Assembly (NCBI GenBank): GCA_944321945.1
Contig: CALUNE010000001.1
Location: forward strand, 1-64,000
Source: an uncultured Alistipes sp.
GTDB taxonomy: Bacteria > Bacteroidota > Bacteroidia > Bacteroidales > Rikenellaceae
Direction of reading: 5' to 3'
Length of the DNA: 64,000 nucleotides
Shown here: piece after piece, positions 32,481-41,458 of the stretch
Layout: every line of letters begins with the position of its first letter
Numbering within the stretch: position 1 is the stretch's first letter
The notes under the pieces: generated by a model
The model's input: only the letters and a program-made list of their open reading frames with translations
What the model was told of the DNA's origin: nothing
Databases searched by the model: none
Made by a program: the position numbers and the translations under genes

Positions 32481-35123
32481 TCACAGCCAGGCGTTGAATC
32501 GTTTTACGTACCAGCTCTTTACGGCCTGTGTCAGCCCGCAGTAGGCCAGCAGGGTGGCAGCCAGCCAGGGAAAATAACTCCATGGGAGTGCAACCAGGCC
32601 GATGGACGCGCCGAATGGTGTGAACGGAATCATGATACCTATCACCATGACCGAGAAGGTCATGGCCATGACGGGCCATGAAGCACGGCTCTGGAAAAAC
32701 GGCACCTTGCGCGTGCGTATCATGTGCACGATGAGCGTCTGTGACAGCAGGCCTTCAATGAACCATCCCGACTGGAAAAGAGCCTGCATCTCTGCCGACT
32801 GGCATTTGAATATATGCCACATCAGCAGGTAGGTCGTGATGTCGAAGATCGAACTGATCGGTCCGATCCAGATCATGAACCGGCTCAGCCCCGAAGCATC
32901 CCATTTGCGAGGTTTTCGCAGGTACTCTGCATCCATACGGTCAAACGGAATTGTCGTTTGAGAGATGTCGTAGAGCAGATTCTGGACCAGCAGGTGGATC
33001 GGCATCATCGGAAGGAACGGCAGAAATGCGCTGGCAACCATCACGCTGAACATGTTGCCGAAGTTCGAACTGGCTGTCATTTTAATGTATTTCACAATGT
33101 TGCCGAATGTTCTGCGCCCCTCGATCACCCCGTTTCGGAGTACCATAAGATCCTTCTCCAAAAGGATGATGTCGGCACTCTCTTTGGCGATATCTACGGC
33201 CGAATCGACCGAGATCCCTATGTCAGACTGGCGCAATGCCGCCGCGTCGTTGATTCCGTCACCCAGAAACCCGACCGTATGCTGTCTGTCTTGCAGTAAT
33301 GTGATGATCTGAGTCTTTTGCAGCGGTGTGACCTTCGAGAAGACGGAGGTCTCCTGTACGGCCTGGTAAAGGGCCTCGCCTTCCAGCGCCACCAATTCCG
33401 GTCCGGTGAGCGTTTTGCCGCAGATGCCTACTTGGCGGGCAATCGTACGTACGACGGCGTCGTTGTCTCCCGAGAGCACCTTTACTTCGACTCCGTAATT
33501 CTGGAGTTGTTTGATGGCATTGGCTGCCGACGGTTTCGGGGGATCCAGGAAGGCGAGGAATCCGATCAGCACCATATTGTTTTCATCTTCGACCGAGAAA
33601 TTGTTCTCTTTGCTCAGGAAACTCTTGTGGGCGACGGCCAGTACCCGCAAACCCTGGTGGTTCATCTGTTCGCAAATCGCTTCCGCCTTTTTTCGCAGTT
33701 CGGGTGTGAAGGGACAAGCCGAACCGCGAACTTCGGTGTGGGAGCAGATCTCGAGCATCTCCTCCACGGCACCCTTGGTGACAATCTGCCGTTTGCCGGA
33801 GTTCTCCTCGATGACCACCGACATGCGGCGGCGGGTAAAGTCGAACGGGATTTCATCCACCTTGTGATAACGGTCTTTCATCGATTCCAGGTCGAGATCC
33901 CGGACATGAGCGAGAATTGCCTTGTCCATCAGGTTTTTCAATCCGGTCTGGAAGAAACTGTTGAAATAGGCGTGTCGGAGGATCCGCTTCCGGTCGTCAT
34001 CGCTTCCGTCGGCGTTGATGTATTTTTCCAGTACGATCTGGTCGCAGGTCAGCGTGCCGGTCTTGTCGGTGCAGAGGATGTTCATGGCCCCGAAATTCTG
34101 GATGGCATTCAGATCCTTGACAATGACCTTTTTCTTGGACATCAAAACCGCCCCTTTGGAGAGGTTGGCCGTAACAATCATGGGGAGCATCTCGGGGGTC
34201 AGCCCGACGGCGACCGTCACGGCGAAGATGAAGGCATCCAGCCAGTCGCCCTTCGTGATTCCGTTGACGAGGAAGACGAACGGCACCATGATGAGCATGA
34301 ACCGGATGAGCAGCATGCTGACCCGTGCGATGCCCTTGTCGAATGCCGTGGCGGCCCGGTGTCCGACGATGGATCTGGCAATGGTTCCCAGATAGGTGTT
34401 GTTTCCGGTCTGGAATACGATGGCGGTGGCCGATCCGCTGATCACGTTCGAACCCATGTAGCAGATGTTGTCCAGTTCAACGACGCTTCCTTTAGCATAT
34501 TTTTTGCCGTGTACGTCGGGGCGTTTTTCGATCGGCTCTGATTCGCCCGTCAGCGAAGCCTGGCTGACGAAGAGATCCTTGGTCTCGAGGATCCGCATGT
34601 CGGCCGGAACCATGTCGCCCGCGGCAAGCATGACGATATCTCCCGGAACGAGTTCTTCGATGGGGATCTCGGTAATACCCTGCTCGCTGCGTCGTGCCGA
34701 GCAGGTGTTTATGACCATTTTCTGCAGGGCTTCGCTTGACAGGCTGGCTTTCCAGTCCTGCCAGAACCGGATGATGGCACTGAGCAGGATCATCGTTGCG
34801 ATAATGAGGATCGAGGTCCAGTCTTTCTCGTCGGGCGCGGCCATCCACACGTCGAGGACATAGGAGATGACGATCAGCGTGGTCAGGATGCCGATGAACG
34901 GATTGATGAATGCCCGGATGAACATCGTGACGGGATTTTTCCGTTTTTCGTGTTCGATTTCGTTTTTCCCGTAATACGCTTGTCGACGTTCGACCTCTTT
35001 GGGGGATAGTCCGCCGGGGGATGTCTCGAAGTAGCCGTACGCCGTAGCGAGCGGCTGGGTCGCTGCCAGGAATACCTTCTCGGCATTGAATGTAAACCGG
35101 GTTTTGTTCTGTCTCTTCCACAT
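32481..35123 (-). CDS. mgtA: Magnesium-translocating P-type ATPase
   Basis: An 880-residue P3B-type ATPase. The actuator motif LTGES is at 191-195, the phosphorylation site DKTGTLT at 353-359 (Asp353), and the hinge GDGINDAAAL near residue 645. About ten membrane helices include the PEM-type AVGLTPEMLPMIV (306-318) of MgtA/MgtB. The N-terminal cytosolic tail is basic. It imports Mg2+ across the inner membrane under low magnesium. It lies downstream of a two-component system on the same strand, with a probable response-regulator site upstream, and is followed immediately by an outer-membrane protein gene. Confidence 0.93.
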   Translation of the reverse strand: MWKRQNKTRFTFNAEKVFLAATQPLATAYGYFETSPGGLSPKEVERRQAYYGKNEIEHEKRKNPVTMFIRAFINPFIGILTTLIVISYVLDVWMAAPDEKDWTSILIIATMILLSAIIRFWQDWKASLSSEALQKMVINTCSARRSEQGITEIPIEELVPGDIVMLAAGDMVPADMRILETKDLFVSQASLTGESEPIEKRPDVHGKKYAKGSVVELDNICYMGSNVISGSATAIVFQTGNNTYLGTIARSIVGHRAATAFDKGIARVSMLLIRFMLIMVPFVFLVNGITKGDWLDAFIFAVTVAVGLTPEMLPMIVTANLSKGAVLMSKKKVIVKDLNAIQNFGAMNILCTDKTGTLTCDQIVLEKYINADGSDDDRKRILRHAYFNSFFQTGLKNLMDKAILAHVRDLDLESMKDRYHKVDEIPFDFTRRRMSVVIEENSGKRQIVTKGAVEEMLEICSHTEVRGSACPFTPELRKKAEAICEQMNHQGLRVLAVAHKSFLSKENNFSVEDENNMVLIGFLAFLDPPKPSAANAIKQLQNYGVEVKVLSGDNDAVVRTIARQVGICGKTLTGPELVALEGEALYQAVQETSVFSKVTPLQKTQIITLLQDRQHTVGFLGDGINDAAALRQSDIGISVDSAVDIAKESADIILLEKDLMVLRNGVIEGRRTFGNIVKYIKMTASSNFGNMFSVMVASAFLPFLPMMPIHLLVQNLLYDISQTTIPFDRMDAEYLRKPRKWDASGLSRFMIWIGPISSIFDITTYLLMWHIFKCQSAEMQALFQSGWFIEGLLSQTLIVHMIRTRKVPFFQSRASWPVMAMTFSVMVIGIMIPFTPFGASIGLVALPWSYFPWLAATLLAYCGLTQAVKSWYVKRFNAWL

Positions 35124-35163
35124 AACCGACTGTTTTGGGTTCTGTTCTTCGATTTTGGCGCCG

Positions 35164-35171
35164 CAAAGATG
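35164..35171 (-). promoter_or_regulatory. Weak -7 element of mgtA
   Basis: CATCTTTG on the minus strand differs from TAnnTTTG only at its first base. It would start transcription near 35157. A weak core promoter fits the activator sites just upstream. Confidence 0.45.
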
Positions 35172-35196
35172 AAAAAAACGGCCCGCAAGAGCCGTT
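35172..35196 (-). terminator. Terminator of the two-component operon
   Basis: AACGGC/GCCGTT stem (35177-35182 with 35191-35196) with an 8-base loop, followed on the minus strand by seven T. It shares two bases with the first TTAGAA box. Confidence 0.6.
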
Positions 35197-35233
35197 AGAA
35201 AGCGATTAGAACCGTATTAGAAAACCATTAGAA
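35195..35233. promoter_or_regulatory. Four 11-bp-spaced TTAGAA boxes upstream of mgtA
   Basis: TTAGAA occurs at 35195, 35206, 35217 and 35228, exactly 11 bases apart (TTCTAA-N5 on the minus strand). Direct repeats with 11-base period are the standard site of OmpR/PhoB-family regulators. They lie about 40-75 bases upstream of the predicted mgtA start, an activator position. Confidence 0.75.
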
Positions 35234-35290
35234 TACGGTATGGTGCCGCGTGGAAGTCTTGTATGGATATGTATTCCGTCTGTGCCCGGG

Positions 35291-36658
35291 TTATATGTGC
35301 GGCAATTCGACGATGAAGGTTGTCCCCTCTCCCTGTTCCGAATGAACGGCAATTTTCCCCTGGTGCAGATGGATGATTTTCTGAGCCAGGGCCATTCCGA
35401 TGCCGTACCCTTCGGTCATCGATTCCTGTTCGCCGCGATAGAAGAGCGTGAAAAGGTGGTGCAACTCCTCTTCGGACATGCCGGTCCCGCTGTCCGAGAA
35501 TCGCAGAATGGCCCACTCCTCCCAATAGGATATATGGACGCAGGAGGTGTGGTCTTCGGAGTATTTGCAGTTGTTCTCGATCAGGTTGGAGGTTGCAATG
35601 GTGAGCAGATAGAGGTTGCCTCTGACCGTGATCATCCGGTCGTCGTCCTCCTCCCGCTCGAAGAGCAGTTCGATTCGGTAGTCGGGGTGTGCGCGCAGGA
35701 GCAGGCTCCGTATATCGAGCAGGAGTTCGTCCAGCCGGATCTCTTCCATTTTGATCTGTTCCTGTTGGTAGTCGGCCTTGGCCAGGTTGAGCAATCCGTC
35801 GATGAGCTTTGTCATGCGGCCGGCGTCCTGGAGGGCGTGATGTATGGCTTTGCGATATTCATCTTCGTTCCGCTCCTTCTGTAGGGCCAGGTCCAATTCG
35901 GCGATTAGGGCGGCCAGCGGTGTCCGTAGTTCGTGTGACACGTTGCTGACAAATGTCCTCTGGGCATTGAAAGAGATCTCGAGCCGGCTAAGCAAGGCAT
36001 TGAATGCCAAGGCAAGTTCCCCTAGTTCGTCTTTTGCGTTTTTTACGGGGAGACGCCTGTCGATATGCGATGCCGTGATGGCTTCTGCTTCACGGACAAT
36101 TCCGCGGATCGGTTGCAATGCAGCGCGCGCAAGCAGATAACCCGTGACGAACAGCAGGAGCAGCCCCACGATGAACAGCATGCCGAGTGTCGTCCGCAAC
36201 TCGGTCAGATTGGCATGCCCGTAGCGATCGTACGCCGCAGCCGTCACGACATACTCCTCTCCCTCGAAGGCATACAGCATGCCAATTCCCTGGTAGTCTG
36301 CGACGTAAAACTCGATGCGGCGATCCTTCAGGATGTGGGAGATCATGGCCGAATCCTCCTTGATGATGTCATTCTGGATGGCGTCGTGATAGAGCATCCG
36401 GAAATCGGTCGTATAGACGGCAACCTCGACTTCATCGATGAAGTTGCGGTTGTTGAGGTAGATCTCCTGCATGGTGCGGGCATCCACCTTGTTCTGCAGG
36501 AAGAGGTGAGCCTTGGTGATTGCCTCGTTTTCGAGCGTGTGGAAGAAGGTTTTGCTGCGCGTATGCTCGCTGACCAGATAGATTGCCGTCAAACAAACAA
36601 GGAATACGGCGGCGGTGGCTGCCGTGTTTTTGAGTGTAAGGGAAATTCGTATCTTCAT
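35291..36658 (-). CDS. Sensor histidine kinase
   Basis: A 455-residue protein. Transmembrane helices at about residues 10-30 and 157-178 flank a periplasmic sensor of about 125 residues. HAMP is at about 180-232, HisKA contains SHELRTPL (phosphorylated His242), and HATPase has NLIENNCKYS (N box), DSGTGMSEEE (G1) and GYGIGMALAQKII (G2). It is an inner-membrane sensor that overlaps the response-regulator stop by 4 bases. The downstream mgtA and its repeat array suggest magnesium or another cation, or envelope state, as the signal; the sensor domain itself is not recognised. Confidence 0.93.
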   Translation of the reverse strand: MKIRISLTLKNTAATAAVFLVCLTAIYLVSEHTRSKTFFHTLENEAITKAHLFLQNKVDARTMQEIYLNNRNFIDEVEVAVYTTDFRMLYHDAIQNDIIKEDSAMISHILKDRRIEFYVADYQGIGMLYAFEGEEYVVTAAAYDRYGHANLTELRTTLGMLFIVGLLLLFVTGYLLARAALQPIRGIVREAEAITASHIDRRLPVKNAKDELGELALAFNALLSRLEISFNAQRTFVSNVSHELRTPLAALIAELDLALQKERNEDEYRKAIHHALQDAGRMTKLIDGLLNLAKADYQQEQIKMEEIRLDELLLDIRSLLLRAHPDYRIELLFEREEDDDRMITVRGNLYLLTIATSNLIENNCKYSEDHTSCVHISYWEEWAILRFSDSGTGMSEEELHHLFTLFYRGEQESMTEGYGIGMALAQKIIHLHQGKIAVHSEQGEGTTFIVELPHI

Positions 36659-37341
36659 GGCTTGTCGGTCAGAATGAAGCCCATGCCGGGGCGCGTATGG
36701 ATTAGTTTGACGTCGAAATCGCGGTCCACCTTCTTGCGCAGGTAATTGATGTAGACATCGATGAAGTTGGTTCCGGTATCAAAATGCGTCTCCCATACCT
36801 TTTCGGCAATTTCGGTTCGGGCGATGACCCGTCCTGCATTTTCCACAAGATAGACCAGCAGTTTGTACTCTTTGGGTGAAAGATGCAATGGGGTGTCCCC
36901 GCGCCGTACCTCTTTCCGGATCAGGTCGATTTGCAGATCGGCGCACACGAGCGATTCCCGAGGTGCGGGATTCGTCTCCTTTTGCCGTTTGAGCAGGGCT
37001 TGTATCCGTGCGGTCAGTTCGCGGAAATCGAAAGGCTTGACCATGTAGTCGTCGGCTCCGGCATCGAATCCGTCCAGTTTGTCGTCTGTGGTTCCCAGTG
37101 CGGAGAGCATCAGTACCGGTACTCCGGCATGTATTTTGCGGATTTCGCGGCACAGTTCGAAGCCGTTCATGTGGGGTAAAACGATGTCTGATACAACCAG
37201 TTGGAACTGATTTGCCCGGAAAAGCCGTAATGCCATGATTCCGTCGTAGGCTGCCGTTACCTGGTATCCGTTCTCCTCCAATCCCGCTTTCAACAGGTCG
37301 GCGACTCGTTTGTCGTCTTCTACGATCAATATCGACTGCAT
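36655..37341 (-). CDS. OmpR-family response regulator
   Basis: A 228-residue protein. The receiver domain has the acidic pair Asp9/Asp10, phospho-acceptor Asp52 (VVSDIVLP), Ser80 and Lys102 (MVKPFDF). The winged-helix effector domain ends DVYINYLRKKVD and IHTRPGMGFIL, as in OmpR/PhoB. The ATG at 37341 was chosen because it begins MQSILIVEDD, the receiver start; the 40-residue extension is not family-like. It is the first gene of the operon with the kinase. Its likely target is the TTAGAA array before mgtA. Confidence 0.95.
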   Translation of the reverse strand: MQSILIVEDDKRVADLLKAGLEENGYQVTAAYDGIMALRLFRANQFQLVVSDIVLPHMNGFELCREIRKIHAGVPVLMLSALGTTDDKLDGFDAGADDYMVKPFDFRELTARIQALLKRQKETNPAPRESLVCADLQIDLIRKEVRRGDTPLHLSPKEYKLLVYLVENAGRVIARTEIAEKVWETHFDTGTNFIDVYINYLRKKVDRDFDVKLIHTRPGMGFILTDKP

Positions 37342-37378
37342 GGTTTTGTATAGTTGTTGTACTCGAATCCTAAAGGTG

Positions 37379-37399
37379 TGTAAATTTATTGTATTTACA
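37379..37399. promoter_or_regulatory. Inverted repeat upstream of the regulator gene
   Basis: TGTAAAT (37379-37385) and ATTTACA (37393-37399) are separated by 7 bases, 38 bases upstream of the regulator start. Possible operator; it differs in sequence from the TTAGAA boxes. Confidence 0.4.
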
Positions 37400-37955
37400 A
37401 ATGATTCCCATAAAAAAGTACTCAAGTGCATCATTCGGGGCAGCCTGTGTGGAGGACACAATAAACAACGGCGGTAGATGGAACATTATTTTTGAAGTAG
37501 GAGGACGGACGGTCATTTGTCGCTCTTCGAATGTGATTCATGATATTGCCGGAATTTTGTTGTCGGCTTTCGGATGGCAGGCTTTCTCTTTTTTGCCCGG
37601 TATCGCAGGTTGGGATGTTTCGGCATATTCTTTATCTGGAGGAGCGGCAACATGGGCGGCCCCTCCCGACCATTCTCCGCAGCGGCCTTTCTGATCCTCC
37701 GGACCATGTCCGGTGTCATGATTGCCGCGACGAATGGGGGGCATGGCCGGGCCGTACGGGACGGTATCCGCCGGGTCTGCGGCATCTCTTCCAGCCCCGT
37801 CTGGTTGTTGGTCCCGGGAGGCGGTTGGCTGTCGGGACAGGATTCCGGGACTGTGTACATTCGGCCGGAGAACGGTCTCACGACCTCGGATATGGCGGGA
37901 GTGCGGCTAACGGCTGATTGTCGATCTGCGCTTTCGTCATAGCCTGGTCCGTCGT
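37400..37955. other. Intergenic, no gene supported
   Basis: About 550 bases upstream of the regulator and beyond the end of the 37956 gene. Frames are open on both strands, but none has a family match by eye, a credible start context or consistent composition. It may be decayed sequence. Confidence 0.5.
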
Positions 37956-38918
37956 TCAGCGTTTTCTTTTTCGGGACGTCCGGGCGGCCGGTTTGGTGGT
38001 CCCGAAGGCCAGAAAGTCGCGGCCCTGTTTCGTGTCATCGAACGATGAGGCCAGCTCGAACAGCTCTTCGTCGCTGCGGGAATCGATGATGATCGTCCAT
38101 GCGGGATTCTCGTCGTCATTCGTGCAATAGACGGGTTTCAGCCGTTTGCGGAGTTCCTCCGTGAGCGTTTCGATCAGCCGTTTTTCGCTCAGACGGGCCC
38201 GGGACCGCAGGGCGCAGCCGACGATCGAGTTGACCCGGCCGGTCCGCAGGTAGTCGATGTAGAGGATCAGCACGACGGGGATTCGGTCGGCGTAATCGGG
38301 ATGCGCCGCCCGATAACGGGCCAGCAGTTCGGTCAGATCTCCGCCGTAGTGGTCGTAGAGGGCCAGATTGAGCAGTTTTCGCGCCCATTCGATTGTTCCG
38401 AAATCGGGACTCAGATCGTCCCAATAGGCGCGTCGGGCGATCACCTCGCTGCAGAGAGCCAGCCGTTCGTCGGATGACAACCGCAGATCGGTGAGCCGGC
38501 TCCGGACGGGAACGAAACCTTCGCGGAACCGTTTGACTTCAAACTCCTCCTCGTCGATGCCTTCGGCCTCGATCCACGATCGGAGCCAGCGGTTTTTTTC
38601 GGTCCCGGGTGCGGTTTCGAGTTCACAGTCCGAGACGTCGTGGGCCCTAAGGAACGCGGCAAAACGTTCGATCAGACACACCATCCGGCTGCCTTCGTCG
38701 GCGGCATACCGGAATTTGGGCGGGAGTTCTTCGATCCATTGCTTTTCGCGGATGGCCCGGCGGAATTCCGCCATTTCGGTCGGGTCAAGCAGGGGGAATT
38801 CACCCCGGAACGGGATCAGCAGCGACGGGATCTCCTGATCGGCCAGTCGGCTGGCCCGCGCTCCGGCTACGGAACACAGGTGTTCCCGGGACGGGCATGT
38901 ACTTTTTTCCGGATTCAT
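37956..38918 (-). CDS. Hypothetical protein, 320 residues
   Basis: Family not recognised. The protein is soluble and acidic in the first two thirds, with a strongly basic C-terminal tail (KPAARTSRKRKR). The middle is helical (WARKLLNLALYDHYGGDLTE, LLARYRAAHPDYADRIPVVL) and an acidic segment AEGIDEEEFEVKRF is present. The basic tail could bind nucleic acid. The ATG at 38918 was chosen over an upstream start that runs through a TATCTTTG promoter box. It is monocistronic and divergent from the cobalamin operon. Confidence 0.65.
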   Translation of the reverse strand: MNPEKSTCPSREHLCSVAGARASRLADQEIPSLLIPFRGEFPLLDPTEMAEFRRAIREKQWIEELPPKFRYAADEGSRMVCLIERFAAFLRAHDVSDCELETAPGTEKNRWLRSWIEAEGIDEEEFEVKRFREGFVPVRSRLTDLRLSSDERLALCSEVIARRAYWDDLSPDFGTIEWARKLLNLALYDHYGGDLTELLARYRAAHPDYADRIPVVLILYIDYLRTGRVNSIVGCALRSRARLSEKRLIETLTEELRKRLKPVYCTNDDENPAWTIIIDSRSDEELFELASSFDDTKQGRDFLAFGTTKPAARTSRKRKR

Positions 38919-38944
38919 GATGTCGGGGTTGATGGTTTTCGTTA

Positions 38945-38952
38945 CAAAGATA
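38945..38952 (-). promoter_or_regulatory. -7 element of the 37956-38918 gene
   Basis: TATCTTTG on the minus strand, 27 bases upstream of the ATG at 38918. No -33 match at 19-21 bases. The 38.95-39.19 kb stretch beyond holds no other feature. Confidence 0.45.
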
Positions 38953-39192
38953 GTCGAATATTCGGCCATTATCCGGCATGAACGGGGTTGGTTCGGGCTC
39001 AACGGCTCAATTTTTTTTGAGACTCTGCCGCGTGGATCGTCTCCGTGGCGGCCGGCCAACCGGCGGCTGCCGGTAACGGGATAACGGTCAGCGCGTTGCC
39101 GTCCGACAAACGGATCGTTCGGAAGCGGGTTTTCCACCGCGGGGCGTAACGGCGGTGGAGGGCACTTCGGGGTACAAAGTCCCGACGAGGGG

Positions 39193-39221
39193 TTGTTTTT
39201 CCGAAGAAAACACTATCTTTG
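39193..39221 (+). promoter_or_regulatory. Promoter of the cobalamin operon
   Basis: TTG (39193-39195), 18 bases, then TATCTTTG (39214-39221). The expected start, near 39228, is the 5' end of the riboswitch. Confidence 0.6.
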
Positions 39222-39227
39222 CGGCCG

Positions 39228-39397
39228 ATTGGTTCCAGAGAGACCCGCCGGGTCTCGTGGATTAAAAGGGAATCGGGTGAGAGTCCCGAACAGTCCCGCT
39301 GCTGTGAAGCTCCGCCAACCGCACGAACATCTCTACCACTGATCCTGAGGGATTGGGAAGGTCTCGCGCGGGGAGTCAGTCAGAAGACCTGCCGTCG
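39228..39397 (+). promoter_or_regulatory. Cobalamin riboswitch
   Basis: The conserved elements of the AdoCbl riboswitch appear in order: AAAAGGGAA, GGTGAGAGTCCCGAACAG, TCCCGCTGCTGTGA (B12-box-like), CCACTG, GGGAAGG, and the 3' AGTCAGTCAGAAGACCTGCC region. It sits directly between the promoter and btuB and, as in other bacteria, should switch the operon off when cobalamin is plentiful. Confidence 0.93.
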
Positions 39398-39448
39398 ATT
39401 TTTGGTTTTAACCGGGCCCGTGGAGAGGACGGTTAAAAAGCATGTGAG

Positions 39449-41455
39449 ATGTTCGACCGTTTGATTCGTCTTTTCGTGTGGTCCGCCGCCGTGTGCGCGG
39501 GCGTTGCTGCTCCGGCGCATGCCGAGGGGCGGCTCGATTCATTGCAGCATGTCGAGGAGGTGGTGGTCACCGGGCGGCTCGTGCGGCGGGAGATCATCCC
39601 CGTCCAGGAGCTTGCGGGCGAGGAGCTGCACCGCCTCGGGGCCCACAATGTGGCCGATGCGCTGCGCTACTTCTCGGGGGTTCAGATCAAGGATTACGGC
39701 GGTGTGGGCGGCCTGAAGACGGTCAACATCCGCTCGATGGGCACCAACCACGTCGGGGTCTTCTACGACGGCATCGAGCTGGGCAACGCCCAGAACGGAA
39801 CGGTCGATCTGGGGCGTTTTTCGCTCGACAACATGGAGGCCGTCACGCTCTACAACGGACAGAAGAGCGCCGTTTTCCAGCCGGCGAAGGATTTCGGGTC
39901 GTCGGGCTCGATCTACCTCCAGACCCGCACGCCGCACTTCGACGAGGGGGAGACGCACCATCTGCGGGCGACGTTCCGGACCGGTTCGTTCGGCGTGGTC
40001 AATCCGGCGCTGCTCTGGGAACAGCGCCTTTCGGAACGGGTGAGCGGCTCGTTCAGCGGCGAATACCTCCGCTCGTCGGGGCGCTACCGCTTCACCTACC
40101 GCATGCAGGAGGGCTACGACACGACGGCCGTGCGCCGCAACGGCGATCTGGATGCCGTGCGGGTCGAGGGCGGACTGTTCGGCCGCGTCGAGCAGGGCTA
40201 CTGGCGGGCGAAGGCCTACTTCTACCATTCGAACCGGGGCTATCCGGGGGCGGTCGTGCGCAACAAGTTTTCGCACGAAGACCGCCAGTGGGATACGAAC
40301 TTCTTCACGCAGGGATCCTTCAAGAAGGATTTCCGGCCGTGGTACAGCCTGCTCGTGCAGGGGAAGTACGCCTACGACTACCTGCACTACCTCTCCGACC
40401 CGTCGCTCGACGAATCGACGATGTACACCGACAACCGTTACCGCCAGCAGGAGATCTATCTGACGGCGGCCAACCGTTTCGTGCCGTTCCCGTGGTGGGA
40501 GCTGAGCCTGTCGGCCGACTGGCAGTACAACCGGCTGGATGCCGATCTGCGGGACTTCGTCTATCCGCGGCGGCAGACGATGCTGGCCGCAGCGGCCACG
40601 GCGCTGCGCTTCGATCGGGTGGAGCTGCAGGCAAGCCTGCTCGGGACGTGGGTCCACGACCTGACGCGCGGCGAGGTGATGTCCGACAAGCGGAAGCTCA
40701 CTCCGGCGGTCTTTCTCACGTGGCGTCCCTTCGGCGAAGAGGAGGGGTTCAACCTGCGGGCCTTCTACAAGCGGATCTTCCGCATGCCGACGCTCAACGA
40801 CCTCTACTATACGTTCATCGGCAACGTCCATCTCGAACCGGAGTTCACGACGCAGTACGATGTCGGGGCCACCTACGCGCGCACGTTCCGTCATACGTGG
40901 CTGCGGCGGCTCGAGCTGCAGGCCGACGTCTACTACAACGAGGTCGAGAACAAGATCGTGGCCACGCCGACCTCGAACTTCTTCCGCTGGACGATGGTCA
41001 ACCTCGGGCAGGTCGAGATCCGGGGGCTCGATGTGGCCGTGCAGACCGACTGGCTTGTGGGACGCGACCTCACGCTCGCCGCGCGGCTCAACTACACCTA
41101 CCAGCGGGCGCAGGACTTCACCGACCCCTCGAGCGAATTCTACGGCGGACAGATCCCCTACATTCCGTGGCACAGCGGTTCGGCGGCGCTCAATGCCGTG
41201 TGGCGGCGCTGGGAGCTGAGTTACAGCTTCCTCTATACGGGCGAACGCTACTCCTCGTCGGCCAACATTCCCTACAACTACCAGCTGCCGTGGTATACGA
41301 GCGACCTGTCGCTGGCGCGGAGCTGGCGTCTCGGACGCGGCGGGCTGAAGACGACGCTCGAGGTCAACAACCTGCTCGACCAGCAGTACGAGGTGGTGGC
41401 CTGCTACCCGATGCCGGGGATCAATTTCAAGTTCATTGTGCAATACGAATTCTAA
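39449..41455 (+). CDS. btuB: TonB-dependent cobalamin receptor BtuB
   Basis: A 668-residue protein with a signal peptide ending PAHA-EG, then a TonB box (EEVVVTG, about residues 36-42). A plug domain follows (VADALRYFSGVQIKDYGGVG, IRSMGTNHVGVFYDGIELGN) and a barrel that ends in the typical aromatic strand FIVQYEF. The length is short for TonB receptors, like BtuB. The identity rests on the cobalamin riboswitch upstream and on the BtuG-like gene 3 bases downstream. It carries B12 across the outer membrane using ExbB/ExbD/TonB energy. Confidence 0.92.
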   Translation: MFDRLIRLFVWSAAVCAGVAAPAHAEGRLDSLQHVEEVVVTGRLVRREIIPVQELAGEELHRLGAHNVADALRYFSGVQIKDYGGVGGLKTVNIRSMGTNHVGVFYDGIELGNAQNGTVDLGRFSLDNMEAVTLYNGQKSAVFQPAKDFGSSGSIYLQTRTPHFDEGETHHLRATFRTGSFGVVNPALLWEQRLSERVSGSFSGEYLRSSGRYRFTYRMQEGYDTTAVRRNGDLDAVRVEGGLFGRVEQGYWRAKAYFYHSNRGYPGAVVRNKFSHEDRQWDTNFFTQGSFKKDFRPWYSLLVQGKYAYDYLHYLSDPSLDESTMYTDNRYRQQEIYLTAANRFVPFPWWELSLSADWQYNRLDADLRDFVYPRRQTMLAAAATALRFDRVELQASLLGTWVHDLTRGEVMSDKRKLTPAVFLTWRPFGEEEGFNLRAFYKRIFRMPTLNDLYYTFIGNVHLEPEFTTQYDVGATYARTFRHTWLRRLELQADVYYNEVENKIVATPTSNFFRWTMVNLGQVEIRGLDVAVQTDWLVGRDLTLAARLNYTYQRAQDFTDPSSEFYGGQIPYIPWHSGSAALNAVWRRWELSYSFLYTGERYSSSANIPYNYQLPWYTSDLSLARSWRLGRGGLKTTLEVNNLLDQQYEVVACYPMPGINFKFIVQYEF

Positions 41456-41458
41456 ACG

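Noticed and set aside
37389..37917. Several short frames on both strands upstream of the response regulator
   Set aside because: No domain, mutually overlapping, and without promoter or consistent codon use.
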